NCBI GenBank assembly: GCA_937139405.1
Contig: CAKZPV010000034.1
Span: 62,001-126,000 of the forward strand
Direction of reading: 5' to 3'
DNA from: an uncultured Nitrospirota bacterium
GTDB taxonomy: Bacteria; Nitrospirota; Nitrospiria; Nitrospirales; UBA8639
Length of the DNA: 64,000 nucleotides
Made by a program: the position numbers and the translations under genes. This document shows positions 1 to 8,460 of this stretch, in pieces. A model generated the notes under the pieces. It saw only the letters and a list, made by a program, of their open reading frames with translations, was not told the DNA's origin and did not search any database. Each line of letters opens with the position of its first letter. The stretch's first letter is position 1.

Positions 1-1
1 A

Positions 2-874
2 GAACTCTTCACCATTCTCCATCCATCCTATGTGTTGCGGAACGCCTTATACGGAGGGATCGTTGCAGGGATCGTTCTCCCTCTTATTGGTGTGTTCATG
101 TATTGCAGAAGGATGGTGTTCTTAGGGGTGACCCTTCCGCAATTATCAACCTGTGGAATAGCTGCCGCGGTGTTTTGGCATTTGAGCTTTCATCAACAAC
201 AACCCACTCATAGTGATTTTCTCCTCGCTCTTTTGGGATCTACCATTGTAACCACGGGAACCTTGTTGCTTCTTGCAGCGTTTGAACGACGTGGGCATGA
301 AGTTGGGGAAAGCCGCATAGGAACGCTGTATGTGTTAGCAGGAGCCGTGACCATTCTGTTGCTGGCATCTGAACGGGTGCCCGAGATAGGTATCGTCACC
401 CTATTACGCGGACAAATCATCGCCATTTCCGATATGGACATGGCCATTCTCCTCGTTGCCTTTACGGGCATCGTTATCCTTATTACTCTATTTCGCAGAG
501 AACTCTTATTGGTGTCAGTCGATCGAGATCTGGCCTTGTCACTGGGGAAACAACTGTGGATGTGGGATTTGCTCCTCTATGGGCTAGTGGGTTTGGCCAT
601 TTCTTTGGGTGTCCTGATGGTCGGGCCCTTGCTCACGTTTGCCTTTCTTCTCCTCCCTACGATGATGGCGATCCAACTCGCAAAGAGGTTTTTTCTCGTC
701 CCACTTTTTGGAGGAATATTAGGAGCGGCAATAGCTCTCTTGGGATTTATTGGTTCATATTTCCTAGATTGGCCTACTGGGGCAACAGATTCGTTGTTTG
801 CTTGTCTCCTGCTTGGCGTCATCACCCTTGGACAATGGCTACGTCGGCTGGTGTTTCGACCTATTTCGAGATAA
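2..874 (+). CDS. Metal-type ABC transporter permease (ABC-3 family), 5' end cut by window
   Basis: Inner-membrane permease of the zinc/manganese/iron ABC-3 family, which would work with an ATPase and a periplasmic metal-binding protein. The protein is almost wholly hydrophobic, with about eight membrane segments. It has the family's opening (a hydrophobic run ending in LPLIGVFMYCRRMVFLG) and the later block GLAISLGVLMVGPLLTFAFL that precedes the last helices. The reading frame is open to base 2 and encodes plausible family sequence (ELFTILHPSYVLRN) before the GTG at 32, so I take the real start to be just outside the window. Its partner genes would lie upstream. It is convergent with the lipoprotein gene that follows; the gap between them shows no clear terminator. 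Which metal is carried cannot be told from the permease. Confidence 0.85.
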   Translation, partial: ELFTILHPSYVLRNALYGGIVAGIVLPLIGVFMYCRRMVFLGVTLPQLSTCGIAAAVFWHLSFHQQQPTHSDFLLALLGSTIVTTGTLLLLAAFERRGHEVGESRIGTLYVLAGAVTILLLASERVPEIGIVTLLRGQIIAISDMDMAILLVAFTGIVILITLFRRELLLVSVDRDLALSLGKQLWMWDLLLYGLVGLAISLGVLMVGPLLTFAFLLLPTMMAIQLAKRFFLVPLFGGILGAAIALLGFIGSYFLDWPTGATDSLFACLLLGVITLGQWLRRLVFRPISR

Positions 875-955
875 GGTTTTTCGTCAAGCGAGTTTGTAGA
901 ACCCGGACCCTGAACTTAGAATGGCTTGTGATGGCTTTGGTGCATATGTTCATTA

Positions 956-1738
956 TTAAGGCTGCGGGAGACTGTCTGTCTGAAGTTGGTTCTCTAGGCG
1001 TTCGATTTGTCGATGTTGCTGTTGGAGGGAGTCACGCAATCCTTCCAGTTCCTCATGAACTGACGAGGATCCCGGAGAAATGGGATGGGTATTTTGCTCC
1101 ATCGTTTGGGTGAATCGAGGAAGATGGATCGCAAAGTGAAAGGGAAAAGATGCCTGGGAAGCGGTATCTAGGCTCTTGTTGATCAACGCCCTACTTGGTT
1201 GAAATGACATGGTCCACATTTTTGAGCGGCTAAATGAGGTGGATGGTCTAGAAAGTAAGCGAGATTTTTTAGAAGCTTCATGATACCCATGAATGATGAC
1301 ATGGACCGTGTTATCTACATAATACAGGGAACCGGTTGTATACTGCGTACGGGGCGATGGGGTTGAGTGCACTCGAAATATAATCTCTTCCTCTGGGGTG
1401 GCTTTTTCTAATCCGGCAATGACGTGTGGGACTAAAAAATGAATTTCTTTTTCCGTGAAGGCCTGGAGTGGAGGAGTATTGTTAGTCAGTGCTGATTCAA
1501 GTAGGCCTTGGGTGTCTTGGACATACAGCCCCTTGAGTACGCCCCGTATGATGTGAGGTTCCAGGGTGACAGGGTGCTGAGCCCTTTGCATCGGCTCGGC
1601 AAAGACGCGTAAAGAAATGGATCCTTGCCGTCCTTCAAAGAGGGGCGTTTGGACCCTGGGAACTGCCACACAACTCGTCAAAGCATAGCCAATGCTGATC
1701 AACATTAAAAAGGTCGTTTGTCGAAAAATTAAGCTCAT
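956..1738 (-). CDS. Putative lipoprotein with C-terminal coiled coil (paralogue of the gene at 21376-22200)
   Basis: 260 residues of unknown function. The N-terminus is a lipoprotein signal: a hydrophobic stretch followed by LTSC at about residues 20-23, with Cys as the expected lipidated residue. The middle (about residues 60-120) contains the pattern 'E-hydrophobic-HFL-PHV...ATPEEEIIFR'. The last 35 residues (EELEGLRDSLQQQHRQIERL and onward) form a short coiled coil. The protein at 21376-22200 has the same layout, with a matching IEFLAPHL...ATSEELITFR block and the same type of coiled-coil tail, so the two are paralogues. No named domain is recognised. The topology suggests an envelope-anchored protein that may oligomerise through its tail. 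The ATG at 1738 directly precedes the signal sequence. Confidence 0.7.
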   Translation of the reverse strand: MSLIFRQTTFLMLISIGYALTSCVAVPRVQTPLFEGRQGSISLRVFAEPMQRAQHPVTLEPHIIRGVLKGLYVQDTQGLLESALTNNTPPLQAFTEKEIHFLVPHVIAGLEKATPEEEIIFRVHSTPSPRTQYTTGSLYYVDNTVHVIIHGYHEASKKSRLLSRPSTSFSRSKMWTMSFQPSRALINKSLDTASQASFPFHFAIHLPRFTQTMEQNTHPISPGSSSVHEELEGLRDSLQQQHRQIERLENQLQTDSLPQP

Positions 1739-2008
1739 GAGCTAATATGCTTTCTAAAAAATTTGAAATAATACGAAATTATGAAGCGGATTGAAAGCAT
1801 GAACCATATGCTATCCTGCCGCAAATAGTAAATGGGACTTCTTTGCTCATCAGCCTCTAGAGCCAATTGCCCACCCCCAAGTTGTTTGATACATGATCTT
1901 GGTTCGGACAAGAAAACGGATCTAACAAGATCATCCATAGTTGGCTATAGATTTCAAAAGAAACAGACCCTCATTTTTGCGGAAACGGTCTCGAAAAAAA
2001 CGAGGAGT

Positions 2009-2611
2009 TCACCTTAAAGATGCAATCTCTTTGGAGGCTTCTCGGATGATAGAAATCGCGGACCGAACGAACAGCGTGGCGATCATGAGGCCGACCACAA
2101 TATCTGGCCATGGGGAATGAAGAAGGTAAACCATAAGAGCTGCAATAAGCACTCCCGCATTGCCAATGACATCATTGCGAGAACATATCCACGCGGATCG
2201 CATATTGATGTCATCGCTACGGTGTTGCCGAAGGAGCATAAGACAGATGAGATTGGCAACAAGCGCCATCATCCCTACCACTCCCATCATCTCGGCAACC
2301 GGTACCAAACCATGCACAGCTTTGAAGACCACATGAGCCAGGACACCTATGCCAAACGCCCCCATGATGACACCCTTCAGCAAGGCCGCACGTCCTAGCC
2401 ACACCGAACCCCGTCCAATCACATAAAGACTGAATCCATAGACAATGGCATCACCTAACATATCCACTGAGTCGGCAAGAAGCGAAGTCGAATGGATCAG
2501 AAGGCCAGCAAATGCCTCTATAAGAAACATACTGATGTTGATCCAGAGGACTACTCGTATAACCCCCTGCTGCTGTTCTGAAATGGTTGTGACTTTGCAA
2601 CATTCGTCCAT
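2009..2611 (-). CDS. CDF-family cation transporter (membrane domain only)
   Basis: 200-residue cation diffusion facilitator homologue, an inner-membrane divalent-metal/proton antiporter. The sequence begins with MDECC and then has five to six membrane helices. The second helix region has the family metal-site pattern HSTSLLADSVDMLGDA, where the D...D pair replaces the usual HxxxD. A later helix contains RSAWICSRNDVIGNAGVL, matching the second metal-binding segment (S-R-N-D). The cytoplasmic C-terminal domain of typical 300-residue CDF proteins is absent; short forms like this are known near heavy-metal resistance genes. The Cys-rich N-terminus may bind metal. It lies beside a broken surface-domain gene and a His-rich DUF2946-like gene on the same strand, which fits a former metal-efflux locus. 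A direct repeat sits 30 bp upstream of the start. Confidence 0.8.
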   Translation of the reverse strand: MDECCKVTTISEQQQGVIRVVLWINISMFLIEAFAGLLIHSTSLLADSVDMLGDAIVYGFSLYVIGRGSVWLGRAALLKGVIMGAFGIGVLAHVVFKAVHGLVPVAEMMGVVGMMALVANLICLMLLRQHRSDDINMRSAWICSRNDVIGNAGVLIAALMVYLLHSPWPDIVVGLMIATLFVRSAISIIREASKEIASLR

Positions 2612-2640
2612 TGAGTAATCCTAGCATTCAACGTTCCTGA

Positions 2641-2667
2641 AAATCTCTAGATTCAGCAAATCTCTAG
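2641..2667. promoter_or_regulatory. Tandem 10-bp direct repeat upstream of the CDF transporter
   Basis: AAATCTCTAG occurs twice, at 2641-2650 and 2658-2667, separated by 7 bp (17-bp period, less than two helical turns). It lies about 30 bp before the start of the - strand CDF gene, a position suited to an operator. No regulator gene is adjacent. Function is inferred from position only. Confidence 0.3.
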
Positions 2668-2746
2668 CTCACTAGTCATCGCGGTGGGATCAAACAAAAT
2701 AAAAGCATCTTGAATGTACCAGGTAACTTGACCCGTCAGACTAAAT

Positions 2747-3193
2747 TTACTTGAAATCAGATAAAGAATAGCGTTGAGTCGGCGGCAACAGTGCCACGAC
2801 TTCTAAGGTTAATTCTTGCCAAAAGGCCAAAGTTAGCATTACCTCGGTTATTGGTTCCGTGGTAATTTTTACAATAGCTTATTCACTGGATAAAGAGTCC
2901 TGAAGAGCTCGAATGGAATAGATACCTGGATCAGGAGCCCCCTAAATAAATTCACCTCCTTCGTTTGTCATCTGTGTCTCAAGTACGGACCCTTCTTGAT
3001 CTCGCAATTGCACCGTTGCTTGGGAAACATGACGAAGATCTTCATATTGCATGACTCCGGTTATGATCCAGACTCGTTCTATGTTTTTGGTCGTCTTCTC
3101 TTCGGCAAAAACCAGCCCATCCCCTATCAAGAGTGAGAAGAGGCTCACACATGCCATCCAACGTCGTATACCAAATAGTTGCCACACTTGCAT
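2747..3193 (-). pseudogene. Broken gene for a secreted carboxypeptidase-regulatory-like domain protein
   Basis: One frame runs from the ATG at 3193 to a stop at 2747-2749 and would encode about 149 residues, but it is interrupted by TAG at 2942-2944 and TAA at 2879-2881. Before the first stop there is a signal peptide (to about FAEEK) and a beta-sandwich start, ATVQLRDQEGSVLETQMTNE, ending GGEFI. Right after the first stop the same frame continues GAPDPGIYSIRALQDSLSSE, which is how these domains go on (the usual GEF...PPGxYxIRA pattern). After the second stop it continues AIVKITTEPITEVMLTLAFW up to PPTQRYSLSDFK. Protein-like text on both sides of both stops means recent decay by point mutation. 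A functional truncated 83-residue secreted protein is possible but less likely. Confidence 0.7.
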
Positions 3194-3421
3194 AGATCTT
3201 TTCTCCTATTTCACAGCCAGAATATCTACGGGTCTATCAAGACGAAAATAGACACCGATTCTTGGGCAACCCATAGCATCTTGCTAGATAAACCTAGATC
3301 AAAATTAAAAGAAAAGAAAATTGGGCGGACCACGAGAATGTAGAAGACAAGAAGAAAAAGTGTGAGGGATTTGACTGTTCGTTATTGTAAGCCGCGAATA
3401 GAGCCAAGACTGTTGCCCTAA

Positions 3422-3649
3422 TTAAGGAATATCCCAAGCCAAAGAATTGCTGGTGTGTTGTTCCACCCATTGACATAAATCAGCATCGGCATGTTGGTGC
3501 CCATCATGGTCGATTTCCGAAAAAATATGATGAATTTCAAGCGCATGCCCAAACGGAACCGAGACCACCAGCAGTAAAGCAAGGGAGAGCGTCAGGGACG
3601 CAAAGAATGAAGAGGTTAAAAAAAGTTTTGACCGGCACATCATGATCAT
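3422..3649 (-). CDS. Small secreted His-rich protein, DUF2946-like
   Basis: About 75 residues. An N-terminal signal peptide (hydrophobic run ending VVSVPFGHA) is followed by a short mature part with six histidines and a Cys: HALEIHHIFSEIDHDGHQHA, then DLCQWVEQHTSNSL. Small proteins of this type (DUF2946 and relatives) typically precede CusA/CzcA-type RND metal-efflux operons and are presumed periplasmic metal-binding or sensing proteins. Here no RND genes follow; instead a broken gene and a CDF transporter lie downstream on the same strand. I start the gene at the ATG at 3649 because it gives a normal signal peptide; an in-frame ATG at 3700 would add 17 mostly hydrophobic residues. No strong ribosome-binding site is seen at either. 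Confidence 0.55.
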   Translation of the reverse strand: MIMMCRSKLFLTSSFFASLTLSLALLLVVSVPFGHALEIHHIFSEIDHDGHQHADADLCQWVEQHTSNSLAWDIP

Positions 3650-3916
3650 TTCTAGGGGCAAGCTAGCAAAGAAGATTTTAACTGTCAGTATTAATTGCAT
3701 ATTATTTGTAATATAAAATTAACCAATTGCTCAGCTCCGTATTTGAACGGTGAGTAACGAGATTCAACAACCTCACAGCATGAAATGATGCAGAAGTGCG
3801 CGCGACTACTGCCACATAGATCAAGAGTGTAACCAAAGAAACCGAAAAGCTCTAAGACACCAACCCCATCTGTGGGTTGAAATATTTTCTGCAATGCAGC
3901 GTTAGGAGTATTTCTT

Positions 3917-4465
3917 ATGGGATCCAGTCGATTTTTCATTGTAATCGCGCTGCTTATCATCGGAACAGTTGCAAGCGGGCAAGCCATTTTTAGTCGTGTT
4001 CCCTTAGATCAAGCCCTAGAAAAAGCGAGAAGAAGCCTTCCAAGTTCTGGAAATCTGACAATAGGATCGGAAGATTCAGTTATTCCTATGGAACGAGAAG
4101 GTGGTCTCTGGACCGTGAATGTCGAGTTCAACGATTTCACTCAGGCCAAACTTATCGTGGATACAGGGGCGACGTATACAACTATTTCCGAAGACCTAGC
4201 GTTTAACGCGAATATGCAAGCGACCCCACCTAATCAACAGGTTAATTTGATTACCGCAGGAGGAAAGGTGAAAGCTGAATTGGGCATTGCCTCAAGGATC
4301 CGAGTAGGCCATGCCGGGCGTGATAATGTGCGTGTCGTCATCCACACGATTCCCAATCTACCAGAGGGGACAGACGGACTTTTAGGCCTCAGCTTCTTCG
4401 ATAAATTTATGGTTCGATTGGACCATTCTGAACAACAACTTCATCTCATCCCTAAAAATTCCTAA
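3917..4465 (+). CDS. Retropepsin-like aspartic protease (clan AA), secreted or membrane-anchored
   Basis: 182 residues. An N-terminal hydrophobic segment (residues 5-25) acts as signal or anchor. The catalytic motif AKLIVDTGATYTTISEDLA lies at about residues 78-96 with the signature Asp-Thr-Gly, and GTDGLLGLSFFDKFMVRLD near the end is the conserved retropepsin flap/C-terminal block. This matches the bacterial single-domain family described as TIGR02281-type clan AA proteases, which act as dimers in the periplasm; natural substrates are not known. AGGAG at about 3904 precedes the ATG with good spacing. The gene stands alone on the + strand, 167 bp before the next gene. Confidence 0.85.
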   Translation: MGSSRFFIVIALLIIGTVASGQAIFSRVPLDQALEKARRSLPSSGNLTIGSEDSVIPMEREGGLWTVNVEFNDFTQAKLIVDTGATYTTISEDLAFNANMQATPPNQQVNLITAGGKVKAELGIASRIRVGHAGRDNVRVVIHTIPNLPEGTDGLLGLSFFDKFMVRLDHSEQQLHLIPKNS

Positions 4466-4570
4466 CCAAGCTCGCTTCTGGCAGACAATGGTCAAATTTG
4501 TCTTCTTGCCTGAAGACTTGTTTAATTCATTCAGACCTTTCGCTCAAAAAGCCTAGACCAAAATCTTTCC

Positions 4571-4601
4571 TTGACAGTCTGCAAAGGCAGTATGGTAATA
4601 C
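4571..4601 (+). promoter_or_regulatory. Candidate sigma-70 promoter before the gamma-glutamylcyclotransferase-like gene
   Basis: A perfect TTGACA at 4571-4576 is followed by TAATAC at 4596-4601 (19-bp spacing; GTAATA one base earlier gives 18). The ATG of the next gene lies about 30 bp downstream. The interval contains CTGC-AAAG-GCAG and GGTA-ATAC-TACC inverted repeats that could be operator half-sites. Seen by eye only. Confidence 0.35.
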
Positions 4602-4632
4602 TACCTGTTGCCCAAACGAACAGGATATAATT

Positions 4633-5076
4633 ATGCGATTTTTCATGTATGCAGATAATCTCAATCTCACCCAATTAAAACGGCGTGCACCAGAGCACCA
4701 GTTTTTATTCAACGCTTACATTCCTGATCACACCATTACGTTCGGACGATGGTCCAATCAATGGCGATGCGGCCTCGCCACAATCACGCCTTCTTCTGGT
4801 GAACGCGTGTGGGGTTCCGTATTTGAATTAACTCCTGAAGATTTACAAGAATTAGACAAATTCGAAGGTGATCTACCAGAAGAAGCCTTTCGGCATGTTG
4901 AAATTCATGTGTTTACTGAAGACGACCAAAAAGAATTTGTGACGACACATGTCGGGCAAGCTATCGGAAAATTTAAACCCAAAGAACATTATTTGGATTG
5001 GGTTATGGCTGGTGTTCGACAGTGGAAACTACCAGATGAATGTATTGATATGTGGGATCTTTTCCGCGCTCGGTAA
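4633..5076 (+). CDS. Gamma-glutamylcyclotransferase-like (AIG2/GGCT fold) protein
   Basis: 147 residues. The opening MRFFMYADNLNLTQLKRRAP is the variant of the family's 'YGSNL' substrate loop. Next come FGRWSNQWRCGLATITPSSG, VWGSVFELTPEDLQELDKFE (the conserved 'V-G-V-F-L...L-D-E' block with the probable catalytic Glu near LDKFEG), and a C-terminal YLDWVMAGVRQWKLP. GGCT-fold enzymes release 5-oxoproline from gamma-glutamyl amines or peptides in the cytosol; the exact substrate here is unknown. I start at 4633 (AGGAT just upstream) rather than the longer frame at 4498, whose extra 45 residues lack family similarity and contain the promoter. It may share transcription with the 2Fe-2S protein gene 70 bp downstream. 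Confidence 0.75.
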   Translation: MRFFMYADNLNLTQLKRRAPEHQFLFNAYIPDHTITFGRWSNQWRCGLATITPSSGERVWGSVFELTPEDLQELDKFEGDLPEEAFRHVEIHVFTEDDQKEFVTTHVGQAIGKFKPKEHYLDWVMAGVRQWKLPDECIDMWDLFRAR

Positions 5077-5146
5077 CGTCACAATACGCAAACACGTCCC
5101 ATCTTCATCCCAAATTCTTTTACACCATTTGACGCAAGGAGGTTCT

Positions 5147-5473
5147 ATGCCTAAACCTAAATATCATATCCTCGTATGTACAAATTCACGCCCTCCTGGT
5201 CATCCAAAACCTTCTTGTGGATCAGCAGGTGCGCAGAATTTACTCATGGCATTGAATATGGGACTCATTGAACGTGGAGTACAACCTGGTGAAGTGCTCG
5301 TCACAGGCACCACCTGTCTTGGACCTTGTGAGCAAGGCCCCAATGTTGTGGTATACCCGACAGGCACATGGTATTCGCAAGTAAAAGATGCTGATGTGGC
5401 CGTTATTTTAGATGAACATATCAAAAAAGGTGAGCCTGCAACACAGCTCAATCCAGATTCGGTGTGGTCGTAA
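5147..5473 (+). CDS. Thioredoxin-like [2Fe-2S] ferredoxin
   Basis: 108 residues. This is the small thioredoxin-fold 2Fe-2S protein related to the NuoE C-terminal domain and the Azotobacter 'Shethna' ferredoxin. The likely ligands are visible: Cys in ILVCTNSRPPGHPKPSCG (residues about 10 and 22) and the pair in TTCLGPCEQGP (about 58 and 62). The block NVVVYPTGTWYSQVKDADV is typical of the family, whose members have roles in electron transfer or cluster protection that vary by organism. A strong AAGGAGG at 5137-5142 fixes the start at 5147, although the frame is open further upstream. The next gene, moaB, follows after 27 bp on the same strand, so the two are probably co-transcribed. Confidence 0.85.
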   Translation: MPKPKYHILVCTNSRPPGHPKPSCGSAGAQNLLMALNMGLIERGVQPGEVLVTGTTCLGPCEQGPNVVVYPTGTWYSQVKDADVAVILDEHIKKGEPATQLNPDSVWS

Positions 5474-5500
5474 CTCGATTGCTTAAGAAAGTATCCGATC

Positions 5501-6055
5501 ATGGGTGATCCCCGCCCACACACCCAGCATACGTCTCATGCAGAGCATGGCCAACCCTCTCATGTCTCCCATAAGGCTAATTCCTTATCTTTAGGTTGTA
5601 TGGTGGTCACCTGTAGCGACACACGAACAAAGGATACCGATACGAGCGGGAAACTGATTTGTCATTTGCTCAAAGAACACGGACATTCAATCAACCAATC
5701 CTATCTGATCAAAGATGAACCATCCGATATTATACGAATTTTAGAAGAAGCCTCTCATCAAACAGACAATCAGGTGGTTATCATCAACGGTGGTACTGGG
5801 ATTTCGCGTCGCGACTCAACCTTCGAAGCCGTAGATAGATTTTTGCAAAAACGGTTGGACGGATTTGGTGAGTTGTTTCGCTATCTAAGTTACAAGGATA
5901 TTGGATCGTCAGCCATGTTAAGCCGAGCGACAGCTGGCATTCATGGGCATTTGGTTATTTTTTCTATCCCTGGTTCTCAAGGAGCCGTTCGACTCGCCAT
6001 GGAACAATTGATTCTCCCTGAAATGAGTCATATTGCCGGAGAGATAACAAAATAG
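5501..6055 (+). CDS. moaB: MoaB/MogA-family molybdopterin adenylyltransferase-like protein
   Basis: 184 residues. This is the MoaB fold that binds molybdopterin and, in MogA-type enzymes, adenylylates it before molybdenum insertion. The signatures are VVTCSDTRTKDTDTSGKLI near residue 38, VIINGGTGISRRDSTFEAV around residue 90 (GGTG substrate loop) and FSIPGSQGAVRLA near 150. The first 28 residues are an extra His-rich segment (MGDPRPHTQHTSHAEHGQPS and on), not part of the fold; they could be an artefact of start choice or a metal-binding tail. A second family member is encoded at 61171-61662 in the cofactor operon, so roles may be divided (MoaB here, MogA there). The gene follows the ferredoxin gene closely and is convergent with phzF. 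Confidence 0.85.
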   Translation: MGDPRPHTQHTSHAEHGQPSHVSHKANSLSLGCMVVTCSDTRTKDTDTSGKLICHLLKEHGHSINQSYLIKDEPSDIIRILEEASHQTDNQVVIINGGTGISRRDSTFEAVDRFLQKRLDGFGELFRYLSYKDIGSSAMLSRATAGIHGHLVIFSIPGSQGAVRLAMEQLILPEMSHIAGEITK

Positions 6056-6082
6056 CATTCCAAACTTCTTGAAAAGAATGTC

Positions 6083-7015
6083 TTAATACACCATCTTGCC
6101 TTCCGCAACCATCACAACCTGACCACCGACTTTGATAGTTTGTATCATATCGTCATCAGAAAAAACATGAACAAGGATTCTAGAGGGACGATTAATTTCA
6201 TAACCTTGCTCTATCACCACTTCAGTTGTCGGTCCCACTTCCACTACTCCGTTCTTCACCAAATAGGCCCCTAACGCCCCACTGGCACTCCCTGTCGCTG
6301 GATCTTCTGAAATCCCAATGGGATCAGCAAACATCCGGGTATGCACGGTCGCATCTTCTTCAAGAGTCATAGTGGTATAGACCATGATGCCATTGGTGCC
6401 TAATCTGGCACAGACGTCTTGAATAGCAGCATGATTGACTTGCATGGACTTAATTGCAGTGAGGGTTCGTATGGGAACGAGTAAGACTGGCAATCCCGTT
6501 GAAACGACTTCTACGGGAAAAGGAGAGTCGGTAATCAGTGATTTATGCACGCCCAGGGCCTTAGCCAATTCATAAATCATCTCAACCTTCGTCACCACCT
6601 CGAGAAATTCGGGCGAGGGTTGAGACATTACGACTTGCTCAATCTGTCCTTTTAATGTAATGAGCTCAATTGGGAATACCCCCAAATGACATTCATAGAA
6701 TAAGTTCGTCACAGGCTCCTGTATAGGAAGTCGCTTCAATGTTCCCAAAACATAAAACGTCCCCAAGACAGGATGTCCGGCAAATGGAATTTCTTGAGAT
6801 GGGGTAAAGATACGAATCTTTGCCACCGCTCGAGTATCAGTCGGTGGCAGAACAAACACGGTTTCTGAGAGATTCATCTCTCTAGCAATTTGCTGAAATT
6901 CTCGCTCAGTCAATTCAGCTGCATCAGGAAAAACGGCAACAGGATTACCTCCGAATGGTTCATTCGAAAAAACATCCGCCTGATAAAACTGGAGCCAGTG
7001 CCGAGAAGTATCCAT
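6083..7015 (-). CDS. PhzF-family isomerase/epimerase
   Basis: 310 residues, the usual length. The opening 'FYQADVFSNEPFGGNPVAVF' is the strongest signature of the PhzF family. MNLSETVFVLPP carries the conserved catalytic Glu, IFTPSQEIPFAGHPVLGT is the second half-site, and DPATGSASGALGAYLVKNG is the C-terminal hallmark. The fold is a duplicated diaminopimelate-epimerase-like barrel. Characterised members isomerise small unsaturated acids (PhzF in phenazine synthesis), but most, including this one, have unknown substrates, and no phenazine genes lie nearby. Transcribed leftward, convergent with moaB across 27 bp. Confidence 0.9.
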   Translation of the reverse strand: MDTSRHWLQFYQADVFSNEPFGGNPVAVFPDAAELTEREFQQIAREMNLSETVFVLPPTDTRAVAKIRIFTPSQEIPFAGHPVLGTFYVLGTLKRLPIQEPVTNLFYECHLGVFPIELITLKGQIEQVVMSQPSPEFLEVVTKVEMIYELAKALGVHKSLITDSPFPVEVVSTGLPVLLVPIRTLTAIKSMQVNHAAIQDVCARLGTNGIMVYTTMTLEEDATVHTRMFADPIGISEDPATGSASGALGAYLVKNGVVEVGPTTEVVIEQGYEINRPSRILVHVFSDDDMIQTIKVGGQVVMVAEGKMVY

Positions 7016-7097
7016 TCAGGTTACGGTATCAGACAAGAGCAAGGAAGCAAATAATTATTGTTTGAATACGTAATGAACGTGAGACAGATCTCCTCAT

Positions 7098-8336
7098 TTA
7101 TGCCGAGAGAGAAAACGACTCATATGAACGGATAAGCGGATTTCGCACATAATCTTCCACATAATTTTGCAAAGAGCCGTTTCGATATAACCGATTATTG
7201 GCAAATTTGGTATCGATTTTCCGTAAGGTCCTCACTTTGACCCCAGTCATTTTTACAAACTCATCAACGTGCACCCCAGCAATATCTCGGCCGGAACCTC
7301 GTCCCGATTCCACAATACATTGAGGAATGTACACATATTTTTCATTCGTTAACCGTTTGGCAATATCATTTAAAGTCAACAGAACAGTGCAGTCTGAATC
7401 TCCACCCAACGTCGCATTTGGCACATGTAAAAATTTAGCACGATTTTTACGGAACATTGTCAAAATACGATATACACTCCCCGCCATCACAACAGGATCT
7501 CGCTTTTCTAACTCTAACGAATCAAATAAACTGATAATTCGCCGCCGGTTTAAAAAAGCCGTGACGTAGGCTTCGGTATGAATCGTCGTAGAATTCAGAA
7601 GACCCGCATCATAGATTTTTTCAGCTTCAACCGGTAGATATTGTCGACCTTGTCGCATGATGGATTTGGTCGAGTCATTAATACCGCCTACCGGCGTCAG
7701 GCACCCCATCCATAACACACACTTAGAATTAATTTTTGAAATTGTTTTGGCATCTTCAGACATCGTATTCTGATCAAATGCATAAAAGTTGGCAGAAGAA
7801 ACAGCAGGACCATCCAGCACTTTCATCAAATGCTTCACCGAGGGCGCATGCGGCATCAACTTCTGACGATATTCACCCAGGGTAATCACCGACAATTCAA
7901 AATTGATGCGTCCAGGATATTGCTCCACCAAACGATGAATTTTGGGCACATGAACAAAACCAACCGTAAAGAACTGCACATTCTTGTCAGTATGGATCAA
8001 GAAATCTTCCAACCATTCCATTGCCTTTGGATGAAGGAAGAGATCGGTCCATTCCATAAATTCATTGCCACCCAAACACCAAAACTGTAGCGGATCCGTC
8101 GGACGAGAATTAATATAATTCAACATAAACTCCCAGTCTTCCTGAGTTGTCTTTGGGGGATCCAGCGTTTCCCGATAGGAATGATCCAATTCATAACAAA
8201 ATTCACATTTGACCGGGCAGGCCTTCCCCAGACTGAGCGGGATTTTTCCAGCATCCATTTCACGCTTCAACACATCTCGATAGTTCTGCTGAGCAAATAA
8301 CTGCGGCGCTTCTAATAGGGGAAGTTCACGGGACAT
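7098..8336 (-). CDS. Radical SAM protein of unknown function
   Basis: 412 residues. The canonical CX3CX2C motif for the 4Fe-4S/SAM cluster is at about residue 40 (KACPVKCEFCYELD). It is followed by a radical SAM barrel with LQFWCLGGNEFMEW in place of the usual 'GGEP' SAM-binding turn. The C-terminal half (LHVPNATLGGDSDCTVLLTL, CIVESGRGSGRDIAG) is outside the common SPASM or Elp3 patterns, and I do not recognise a subfamily. It is transcribed in the same direction as the two large B12-type radical SAM genes upstream; the small J-domain-like gene between them is on the opposite strand. The proximity suggests a shared pathway, but no substrate can be named. Confidence 0.75.
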   Translation of the reverse strand: MSRELPLLEAPQLFAQQNYRDVLKREMDAGKIPLSLGKACPVKCEFCYELDHSYRETLDPPKTTQEDWEFMLNYINSRPTDPLQFWCLGGNEFMEWTDLFLHPKAMEWLEDFLIHTDKNVQFFTVGFVHVPKIHRLVEQYPGRINFELSVITLGEYRQKLMPHAPSVKHLMKVLDGPAVSSANFYAFDQNTMSEDAKTISKINSKCVLWMGCLTPVGGINDSTKSIMRQGRQYLPVEAEKIYDAGLLNSTTIHTEAYVTAFLNRRRIISLFDSLELEKRDPVVMAGSVYRILTMFRKNRAKFLHVPNATLGGDSDCTVLLTLNDIAKRLTNEKYVYIPQCIVESGRGSGRDIAGVHVDEFVKMTGVKVRTLRKIDTKFANNRLYRNGSLQNYVEDYVRNPLIRSYESFSLSA

Positions 8337-8460
8337 TGTATTGCTATTGTCTATGAAAATATTTCAGAGGAACATTTCAACGAATACAGATTGACAAGAG
8401 ACCCAATCCTTTGAAAAACTTCAACCAATTACTAGAAGAAAAATTTGAGACACCATCCTC

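Noticed and set aside
3294-3476. 60-residue - strand frame after the DUF2946-like gene
   Set aside because: It overlaps the DUF2946-like gene in another frame, has low-complexity Phe/Ser text and no ribosome-binding site.
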